38,840 nt of DNA from an uncultured Bacteroidota bacterium. Lineage in GTDB: Bacteria; Bacteroidota; Bacteroidia; NS11-12g; UBA955. Shown here one piece after another: positions 32,180 to 38,840 of the stretch (positions are counted from its first letter, which is position 1; the number at the start of each line of letters is the position of its first letter). The stretch lies in contig CALMKH010000033.1 of assembly GCA_937867025.1 (NCBI GenBank), forward strand, positions 1 through 38,840. The letters run 5' to 3'. The translations under genes were made by a program, and so were the position numbers. A model generated the notes under the pieces. That model was not told the origin of the DNA and did no database searches. It was given only the letters and a program-made list of their open reading frames with translations.

Positions 32180-35100
32180 ATGAACCAACGAATTTTTTTT
32201 ACGAAGATTTGCAGGACCCTCCTGTCCAATTACTTGTCACGGAAGACCACGACGTTTTTAATTCTTTCCGTGATCATGTACCTGGCTTCAGCGCCAGCCG
32301 CTTTTTCGCAAAACGCATTAGTTCCCTTTAATTTTAATCTGAGTACGGCTTCCAAGACCAGTGCCGGAGTGTTTAAACGCGATGGAACACTGGTAAGGAC
32401 GCTCTGGAATAATGTTTCATACCCTGCCGGCACACATCAGGGTAACTGGGACAGGAAAGATGATGAAGGAAGGCTTTTATCCGACACCGGGTATATCGTT
32501 AAAGTCATTTCCAACAACGTCAACTACAAATGGGAAGGTGTTATTGGAAATACTTCCGATTCGTTTGTAGGCAGCACGGTGATACGGATGTTCGACCGCA
32601 TGCATGGCATGACGATTGTGGGCAATACCGCATATTACGGCGCAGGGTATACCGAGGGCATCACCTCGTCCTATAAATTCAAGACCGACGACCCTCAGAA
32701 GAAATATAACCTCCTGTATTCAGAGGTGCAGCAGATGTACCAGGCTTCTGAATTCGTGGCTTCAGACAGCGTATATGTTTACTGGGCCGGTTACGACCCG
32801 TTCGACGCTTCCAAATCATTCGTATATGCCACCAAAGTGTCTGACGACAAGGAAGTGATGTTCACCAGCGGTTCATCTGTTAATATCACCTTCGGTCGTA
32901 CGTACCCTAAAGTAATCGATCTTGTAACAGGCAACACCAATGCCATATGCAAGGGACTGGCCGTGCAGAAGAATGGCAATTACCTGTTCGTCTCGCGCCC
33001 CGGCATCAACGAACTTCACGTACTGGACAAAAAAAGCGGCGCCCTGGTGCAGAACATTTCCATGACCTCACCTCGGGATCTTGCCATAGACAGTGACGAC
33101 AATCTCTGGATCATTTCAGGAACCAATACCGTTGCCAAATATTCTGTCAACAGTAATGGAACCCTGTCTTCAGCAATCATTACCATAAGTTCCCTCGCCG
33201 ACCCTAAAGCCATGGCCGTGTCCCCTGACAATAAGTTGTTAGTGGTAGTAGACGGTGGTGGAAGCCAGCAGTTAAAGGCGTTTACCAACGACTCCGGTTA
33301 TGCCGCCTGGACTTTCGGCCAGTATGGAGGATATGAATCCGATCCCGCTGTTTCCGATGACAAATTCTATTTCAGCGATTACGTGACCATGCTTTCAAAA
33401 CCTTTCATCGCCTTCCAGCCTGACGGTTCCTTCTGGGTGGCCGATGTGGGAAATGAAAGGATACAACACTATGATTCTTCAAGGAATTTTATTGAGAGGA
33501 TCATGTGTCTTCCGCACTCTTACAGCGTCGTGGCCGACCGCAATGATCCGACCAGGGTGTTTAATGAATATCTTGAATTCCAGGTAGATTACTCCAAACC
33601 GCTGGCCCCTAACAATGGCTCGTGGAAACTGATCAGGAACTGGAGACGCGGTATCACCAAAAATTATTTTATGGAGGGAAAAGTGAACATCTTTAACAAT
33701 GTCATAACCCTCAGCAACGGAAGGACCTACGCTACCCTTGAAAACTGCAAGGTTCCGGATGTCAGGTATCCCGAGGTAGTTGAATTGCCTGCAACCGGTC
33801 ATGTCCGTTATACCGGTGTGCGTTTCGGGGATTTTTCAAAGGATATGATAGCCACAGACGGCTCCCTCAGGCGCTTCGTTTCTTCCGGCAAGGTTGGCGA
33901 TGGCGGCTATTGGGAAACTCAGCCACTGACAGGCTTTAGCAGCGACAACAACCCTGTATGGGGCACTTCTTCCAAAATCGGCACTTTACCGACCATTACC
34001 GAGAAAGACCCGGGCAACGGTCAGGTTTCACACCCGGCCATGACATCGTCCGATATCCTCGTGGTGTTTGAAAGAGAAAGGTATAATAAAGGCTTTCACC
34101 TCGGAGGCATCAGGAAACATGACAATAAATACCTGTGGAAGGCATGTCCGGCTACAACAAGGGATTACAGCGGGGCATTTCCTTCTGATGGAGCTTTTGA
34201 CATAGGCAACAATGTAGAGTATGCCGGAGGACACGTTTATTCAGTAGACAGGAATATCCTCTGGAATTATCACGGGGAGTTCTGGAAAAACGGTCAGACC
34301 AACATGTGGAACCATTTTTATGACAACGGTCTGATGGTTGGCCAGTTCGGCGTAGCCTCCTACGACGCCCAGAAAATAGATATGGAAGCCTTTTACGGAG
34401 GCGCGGGCAACGTATTTGCCTCAACCCTCGTGAAATACGGCTCGGATTACTACATTTACCATAATGATGAAAGCGTACACGCTGGCGTTCACAGGTGGAA
34501 GATTTCCGGTCTGAATACCATCGCTGAACAAAGCATTTCACTCAACTTCAACCCTGCTCTTTCAGGTGGACTTACCGCCTGTTATTTCGACGGCGCAGAT
34601 CTCAACAATATCGTATTCAGGAATGCTGAAGTAAACAGCACGGTCAACATGAGCACCGCTCCGTCTCACGTTCCTGATAAAAACAACTATTCCGTAAGAT
34701 GGAGTGGCTTTGTGAAACCGGCATACAGCCAAACCTATACCTTTTATACCACTGCCAATAAAGGCATAAGACTCTGGATTGACGGCAACCTGGTAATCAA
34801 CCAGTGGGGCAACAGCAGCCAGACCGAATACTCGACGGCCGGCATTAAAATGGAAGCAGGCAAGCTTTATACAGTGAAAATGGAAATAAACGGCGGTACC
34901 ATAGCTTCATTGTCGTGGTCGAGCCAGAGCCAGGGCAAGCAGATCATTCCTTCTTCAGCCCTTTACCCGTCAAACAGTCCCGACTACAGCACAAGGATCG
35001 ACCTGATGGAAGGCCTGCACTACAAGAGTGTCCTGTCAAACGGTCTTTACGGATGGTCGAGGAACGCCGTCAATGAAGACAGCTCAAGCTGGCAGCAATA

Positions 35101-36967
35101 CTGGAGGGTGAGAACCGGCGTCAAATCCTACTGCAAAGACAAACCTGACCTGTTTATGACCTTCAGGAGGGATAACAGTCAATATTACGTTACCAGGGAT
35201 CTGGGAACTGCCCGTCAGTGCATGAACTCATGGAACATAAGCGGCTCGCTAAGCTATGATGCCAATTATGCCAAATTCAATGATGATAACGGCGGCGGTT
35301 ATTTTGACATACTTGACGACCAGGGAAAAGTTATCTCAAGGATCATCCATGAGCAATATCTCAAAAACGGACAGATGTACATCAACATTAAGTGCAATGG
35401 AAAAACAGTGGTCAACCTTGTTGACAAATACACATATGCCGTAACCAACAAGCCTCAGCCATTCGAACTTAATATTACAGGCACTGGCATAGAATTCAAG
35501 TATGCGGCTTATGCCCCTATCACCGTAGGTTTCCAGGATGCCACCTGCCGCTGGGATAAACCTAAGACCATTAAGTTCAACTTTGTGGGCAGCCAGAGCA
35601 ACTACGACAGGATGATCAATATCCACAGCCTGTTCTATACGATTGATGCATCGCCTGTACCTGTGATCACCCCTTCAGGGCCTACACAGTTCTGCCAGGG
35701 AAATTCTGTGACCCTCACTGCAGGTTCCGCAAGTTCGTACTCCTGGAATACAAGTGAGACAACTCAAAGCATTACCGTTTCCAGCAGTGGTTCGTATTCT
35801 GTCACCGTCAAGGATGCCAACGGATGTCCCCTGACCTCCAAGACCACCGTTGTCGTAGTGAATCCCTTACCCGTGCCGGTGATCACCGTGCCAAAGACTT
35901 TCGGTTACTGCACCGGTGATTCCGTCAAGCTGTCAACAGGCACTGCCAATACCTACCTGTGGAGCAACAATGCCAATACATCAAGTATATACGTGTCAAA
36001 AACCGGAAGCTATTCAGTAACAGTTACGGATGCCAATGGCTGCACCGGCTCGTCGTCCCCTGTGACCATTGTAGAAAACCCGTTGCCTACGGCTTCTGCC
36101 AGCGCAGATGGCCCAACCAAATTCTGCCAGGGAAAATCAGTTGCTCTTACAGCCAATCCCGCCAGTGCATATTTATGGAGCAACAACGAGACGACCCAAA
36201 CCATCCAGGCAACTGTTTCCGGCAACTATACCGTGAAAGTAACGGATGCGAACGGATGTACATCGGTTCCGTCAGCCCCTGTCACGGTTACCGTCGATCC
36301 CGTTCCGGTCCCAACCGTCACAGTTGGTGGTCCGACCACTTTCTGCAAAGGCAATGATGTGCTCCTTACTTCAAGCCCTGCAAAATCATACCTGTGGAGC
36401 AATAATGACACCACGCAAAGCATCATTGTCAACAACGGAGGAAACTACTATGTCACAGCCTATGATGAAAATGGTTGCGGAGCGCCTTCCTCACCTGTTG
36501 CCATTACAGTCAACCCACTTCCCACACCCACCATTTCTGTGGCGAACGATACGCTTCTGACTTCAAGTTCACAAACCGGGAACCAGTGGTTCGTAGATGG
36601 AAAAATCATAGCTGGGGCAACTTCAAAGTATCATATTGCAAGGGTTGATGGAAAATATACAGTGGAAGTAACAGAAAATGGATGCACCGGAACTTCTCCG
36701 GCCGTAACCGTTTCCACCGTGGGACTGGATCAGTTGAAGGATATGAACTTCGTGATTTATCCTAACCCTGGTAACGGTCGTTTCCGTTTTGATGGCCAAG
36801 AACTTGACGGAGCGCTTGTGAGCATACACAACCTGCACGGCCAGGAAATTTACAGAGACCTCTATTCAGGATCGGAGATCGACCTTTCATCGCATGCTCC
36901 GGGCCTGTACACGGTCACCGTTACCATTGACGGCCAAAGCAGCAATCATAAGCTGATCATTCAATAA
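32180..36967 (+). CDS. Giant secreted propeller/PA14/Ig-repeat protein with T9SS tail
   Basis: 1595 aa. Signal peptide after a basic, 25-residue lead (TTTFLILSVIMYLASAPAAFSQ). Residues about 55-118 resemble the FlgD-type Ig module (GVFKRDGTLVRTLWNN...AGTHQGNWDRKDDEGR). Residues about 230-450 show repeated NHL/beta-propeller-like motifs (PRDLAIDSDDNLWIIS, PKAMAVSPDNKLLVV, FIAFQPDGSFWVADVGNERIQ). Residues about 797-905 look like a PA14 domain (GGLTACYFDGADL..., WSGFVKPAYSQTYTFYTTANKGIRLWIDG). Residues about 950-1155 are an unassigned beta-rich domain. Residues about 1158-1500 are Ig-like repeats (FCQGNSVTLTA, ...GSYSVTVKDANGC). The last 70 residues are a Por sorting tail (VIYPNPGNGRFRF). A carbohydrate-binding surface role is plausible; no catalytic site is seen. 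A partial paralogue follows at 37231. Confidence 0.87.
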   Translation: MNQRIFFTKICRTLLSNYLSRKTTTFLILSVIMYLASAPAAFSQNALVPFNFNLSTASKTSAGVFKRDGTLVRTLWNNVSYPAGTHQGNWDRKDDEGRLLSDTGYIVKVISNNVNYKWEGVIGNTSDSFVGSTVIRMFDRMHGMTIVGNTAYYGAGYTEGITSSYKFKTDDPQKKYNLLYSEVQQMYQASEFVASDSVYVYWAGYDPFDASKSFVYATKVSDDKEVMFTSGSSVNITFGRTYPKVIDLVTGNTNAICKGLAVQKNGNYLFVSRPGINELHVLDKKSGALVQNISMTSPRDLAIDSDDNLWIISGTNTVAKYSVNSNGTLSSAIITISSLADPKAMAVSPDNKLLVVVDGGGSQQLKAFTNDSGYAAWTFGQYGGYESDPAVSDDKFYFSDYVTMLSKPFIAFQPDGSFWVADVGNERIQHYDSSRNFIERIMCLPHSYSVVADRNDPTRVFNEYLEFQVDYSKPLAPNNGSWKLIRNWRRGITKNYFMEGKVNIFNNVITLSNGRTYATLENCKVPDVRYPEVVELPATGHVRYTGVRFGDFSKDMIATDGSLRRFVSSGKVGDGGYWETQPLTGFSSDNNPVWGTSSKIGTLPTITEKDPGNGQVSHPAMTSSDILVVFERERYNKGFHLGGIRKHDNKYLWKACPATTRDYSGAFPSDGAFDIGNNVEYAGGHVYSVDRNILWNYHGEFWKNGQTNMWNHFYDNGLMVGQFGVASYDAQKIDMEAFYGGAGNVFASTLVKYGSDYYIYHNDESVHAGVHRWKISGLNTIAEQSISLNFNPALSGGLTACYFDGADLNNIVFRNAEVNSTVNMSTAPSHVPDKNNYSVRWSGFVKPAYSQTYTFYTTANKGIRLWIDGNLVINQWGNSSQTEYSTAGIKMEAGKLYTVKMEINGGTIASLSWSSQSQGKQIIPSSALYPSNSPDYSTRIDLMEGLHYKSVLSNGLYGWSRNAVNEDSSSWQQYWRVRTGVKSYCKDKPDLFMTFRRDNSQYYVTRDLGTARQCMNSWNISGSLSYDANYAKFNDDNGGGYFDILDDQGKVISRIIHEQYLKNGQMYINIKCNGKTVVNLVDKYTYAVTNKPQPFELNITGTGIEFKYAAYAPITVGFQDATCRWDKPKTIKFNFVGSQSNYDRMINIHSLFYTIDASPVPVITPSGPTQFCQGNSVTLTAGSASSYSWNTSETTQSITVSSSGSYSVTVKDANGCPLTSKTTVVVVNPLPVPVITVPKTFGYCTGDSVKLSTGTANTYLWSNNANTSSIYVSKTGSYSVTVTDANGCTGSSSPVTIVENPLPTASASADGPTKFCQGKSVALTANPASAYLWSNNETTQTIQATVSGNYTVKVTDANGCTSVPSAPVTVTVDPVPVPTVTVGGPTTFCKGNDVLLTSSPAKSYLWSNNDTTQSIIVNNGGNYYVTAYDENGCGAPSSPVAITVNPLPTPTISVANDTLLTSSSQTGNQWFVDGKIIAGATSKYHIARVDGKYTVEVTENGCTGTSPAVTVSTVGLDQLKDMNFVIYPNPGNGRFRFDGQELDGALVSIHNLHGQEIYRDLYSGSEIDLSSHAPGLYTVTVTIDGQSSNHKLIIQ
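35650..36720 (+). repeat. Tandem Ig-like repeats encoded in the giant secreted protein
   Basis: At least four units of about 70-75 codons, starting near 35670, 35890, 36100 and 36320, plus a degenerate fifth at about 36520. Each begins with a (V/I)T(V)..GPT.FC(Q/T/K)G core and ends DANGC or DENGC. The ten-odd codons around WSNN(E/D)TTQSI recur nearly unchanged at the DNA level, so repeat number could change by recombination. Confidence 0.8.
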
Positions 36968-36986
36968 GGATATTACCTACTCTCTT

Positions 36987-37025
36987 AAACCCATCGGCAG
37001 GTGCATCCTGACTGATGGGTTTTTT
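36987..37025 (+). terminator. Terminator after the giant secreted protein
   Basis: AAACCCATC (36987-36995) pairs with GATGGGTTT (37014-37022); an inner CAGG/CCTG closes the loop, and a T run follows. Only about 20 nt past the stop, so it belongs to the upstream gene, and the paralogue at 37231 needs its own promoter. Confidence 0.85.
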
Positions 37026-37230
37026 ATTCCCACAACTGTGAAATCAAAGTTTATCCCTCATTTACGTTTGTTAAAACCATCTCTCAAGTATCTGATTCTA
37101 AATACCATACAATTTAATTTAAAAAAATATTTTTTTATTAATTAAAAAATTAACAATCTTGTAGTGGGTATTTTGCTGTCTTATCAAGGGATTCAGGCTC
37201 TTTTAAGACCGGTAAATCCGCTAAAACCAG

Positions 37231-38840
37231 ATGACACACTTTTCCGTCAGGGATTTATTATTCAGCCTGATTTGCAGGAGTATTCCTGTAAAATGCCTGT
37301 GTATTGCCCTGGCATTCTGTTTTAACGGCTCTGCACAGAAACCCGTTCCTTTTTCCTTTAAGCTTCCGACCGCTTGCAGAACAAGTGCCGGAGTATTCAG
37401 GCATGACGGAACCCTTGTGCGTACCTTGTGGAACAATGTGGAACACAAGGCCGGGAACCATACTTCTTCCTGGGACGGAATGGACGATGCTGGAAGGCTT
37501 CTGAACGACACCGGATTAATCGTCAAAATACTTTCAAATAATGTAAAATATACATGGGAAGGTGTTATCGGCAATACATCGGATCGTTTTACAGGCAGCA
37601 CAGTCATCAGGATGTTCGACCGCATGCACGGCATGGCGATTGTCGGCACCACAGCCTTTTACGCCGCAGGATATACGGAAGGCATTACTTCCGCGTACAA
37701 ATTTTACACGCACGATCCAGGCAAGAAATACAACATACCCTATACTTACGGACACGACATGCACATGGCTGCGGAATTTGTAGCATCAGACAGCCAGAAT
37801 GTGTACTGGGCCGGCTATGACCCGTTCGATGTATCCAAATCATTTGTTTTTGCAACCTCTGCTGCAGACGACAAAGAAATTGAATTTTCCAGCGGCAATG
37901 CCATAGACATCCTGTATGGCCGGACGTATACGCATGCGATTGACATCCAAACCGGCAACCCTGTGGCAGCGCCTAAAGGCCTCGCCGTTCAGAAACGCGG
38001 TATGTATCTTTTTGTATCCCATCCCGGACTGAATGAACTTCATGTCCTGAACAAGACAAGCGGTGCGCTGGTACAGACCCTGTCCTTCACCTCGCCCAGG
38101 GACCTGGCCATCGACAGGAATGATAACCTTTGGGTGGTATCGGCCACCAACACCGTGCAGAAATTCACGGTCAACTCCAACGGCACCCTCTCTTCACCGG
38201 TCCTGTCCATCTCCGGACTGACTCAGCCCCTGGCCCTGGCCGTATCGCCAGACAACAGCACCCTGGTAGTCGTGGACGGTGGAACCAGCCAGCAGATTAA
38301 AGCCTTCAGCAATGCCAGTGCCGCTGCCCTGTGGACCTTCGGACAGGCAGGTGGCTATGCTTCCGATCCGGCCGTGGCCAATGACAAGTTCTATTTCAGC
38401 GACACGGTCACCATGCTTTCCAAGCCTTTCATCGCCTTTCAGCCAGACGGCTCCTTCTGGGTGGCCGATGTCGGAAATGAAAGGGTACAGCATTACTCCT
38501 CCGCCAGGGTATTCATCGACCGCATCATGTGCCTGCCGCACTCCTACAGCGTGGTGGCCGACCGCAACAATCCCACCAGGGTCTTTAACGAATACCTCGA
38601 ATTCCAGGTCGATTACTCCAAACCCCTGGCTCCCGCCAACGGCTCCTGGACACTGGTCAGGAACTGGAGGCACGGCATTACAAAAGACTATTTCCAGGAA
38701 GGAAAGGTCAATATCTTCAACCAGGTCGTCACCCTGGCCAACGGCAAGACATACGCCACGCTGGAGAACTGTTCCACGCCCGATGTCAGGTACCCAGAAG
38801 TGGTGGAGCTGCCCGCATCCGGACATGTACGCTACACCGG
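37231..38840 (+). CDS. Second propeller/PA14-family secreted protein (3' end outside window)
   Basis: Open frame from ATG 37231 to the window edge, at least 536 residues. It begins MTHFSVRDLLFSLICRSIPVK, followed by a signal peptide (CLCIALAFCFNGSAQ). The same order of FlgD-like (GVFRHDGTLVRTLWNN), RMFDRMHGMAIVG, NVYWAGYDPFDVSKSFVFA and propeller segments appears as in the neighbour. There is a steady nucleotide offset of 5024 to the upstream gene from 38389 to the end; over the last about 150 residues only about 20 differ by hand count. The N-terminal third is more diverged. This part looks richer in G/C-ending codons than its partner. It would be expected to end in PA14, Ig-like and T9SS domains, but that part is not visible. 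The preceding 263 bp contain the upstream terminator, a very A/T-rich stretch and no clear standard promoter. Confidence 0.85.
   Translation, partial: MTHFSVRDLLFSLICRSIPVKCLCIALAFCFNGSAQKPVPFSFKLPTACRTSAGVFRHDGTLVRTLWNNVEHKAGNHTSSWDGMDDAGRLLNDTGLIVKILSNNVKYTWEGVIGNTSDRFTGSTVIRMFDRMHGMAIVGTTAFYAAGYTEGITSAYKFYTHDPGKKYNIPYTYGHDMHMAAEFVASDSQNVYWAGYDPFDVSKSFVFATSAADDKEIEFSSGNAIDILYGRTYTHAIDIQTGNPVAAPKGLAVQKRGMYLFVSHPGLNELHVLNKTSGALVQTLSFTSPRDLAIDRNDNLWVVSATNTVQKFTVNSNGTLSSPVLSISGLTQPLALAVSPDNSTLVVVDGGTSQQIKAFSNASAAALWTFGQAGGYASDPAVANDKFYFSDTVTMLSKPFIAFQPDGSFWVADVGNERVQHYSSARVFIDRIMCLPHSYSVVADRNNPTRVFNEYLEFQVDYSKPLAPANGSWTLVRNWRHGITKDYFQEGKVNIFNQVVTLANGKTYATLENCSTPDVRYPEVVELPASGHVRYT

Noticed and set aside
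35650-36720. Regularly spaced repeats as a CRISPR-like array
   Set aside because: Units are about 215 nt, stay in frame and encode Ig-like domains; not CRISPR.
1-38840. Defence island, prophage, toxin-antitoxin or biosynthetic cluster
   Set aside because: None of the proteins shows the nuclease, ATPase, integrase, capsid or synthase domains expected; genes are housekeeping and surface proteins.

Overview
The window reads as a chromosomal segment of a free-living Bacteroidota bacterium, most likely in the Chitinophagales/Sphingobacteriales range. Three things support this. Promoter-like TAnnTTTG boxes, the -7 element of this phylum, precede many genes. At least four large secreted proteins end in, or belong to a family ending in, type IX secretion (T9SS) sorting domains (Por tail or gliding-motility/CHU_C type). 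Lipoprotein signals and an extragenic hairpin repeat are also of Bacteroidota style. I saw no rRNA, tRNA, CRISPR array, transposase, integrase or phage gene.

Layout. 1-363 is the 3' end of a beta-carbonic anhydrase. 364-912 is an AT-rich intergenic region leading to a 1007-aa secreted C-type-lectin/Ig-like protein (913-3936). 4139-5963 is a two-gene operon (DUF2157 membrane protein, GDYXXLXY protein), followed by a small acidic protein and an extragenic hairpin repeat. lysA (minus strand) is divergent from a tight operon at 8110-10806: ruvX, def, a small unknown, and two tandem cyclophilin-type PPIase lipoproteins. On the minus strand, 13226-10842 is rbfA, a SAM methyltransferase and a LolC/E-like permease. 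Then come a LysE-type exporter and PnuC (convergent, overlapping by 4 bp), two paralogous 217-219-aa predicted outer-membrane proteins, a TlpA-like thioredoxin (minus), an MGMT-like protein lacking the acceptor Cys, a tiny lipoprotein and a metallo-beta-lactamase/beta-CASP protein (minus). From 20120 there is a small unknown, a 1768-aa PKD-repeat protein, a DUF1800/DUF1501 pair, a small GNAT protein and a RhlE-type RNA helicase. The window ends with two tandem paralogues of a very large propeller/PA14 secreted protein, the second running off the right edge.

How the genes work together. Housekeeping genes (lysA, ruvX, def, rbfA, RNA helicase) alternate with cell-surface genes. The surface proteins would share the T9SS route: Sec signal, then outer-membrane translocation through a C-terminal signal. 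The periplasmic and lipoprotein folding factors (two PPIases, the TlpA-like protein) would serve the same envelope.

Most interesting points: (i) TAnnTTTG-like boxes lying only 5-8 nt before the best start codon of several genes, suggesting leaderless or near-leaderless transcription; (ii) a tandem, slowly diverging pair of giant T9SS-family proteins with no recognisable enzyme domain; (iii) a DUF1800/DUF1501 pair whose second member combines a Tat-like N-terminus with a T9SS tail; (iv) an MGMT-family protein with Ala in place of the acceptor Cys. I did not find a convincing new defence or mobile system.
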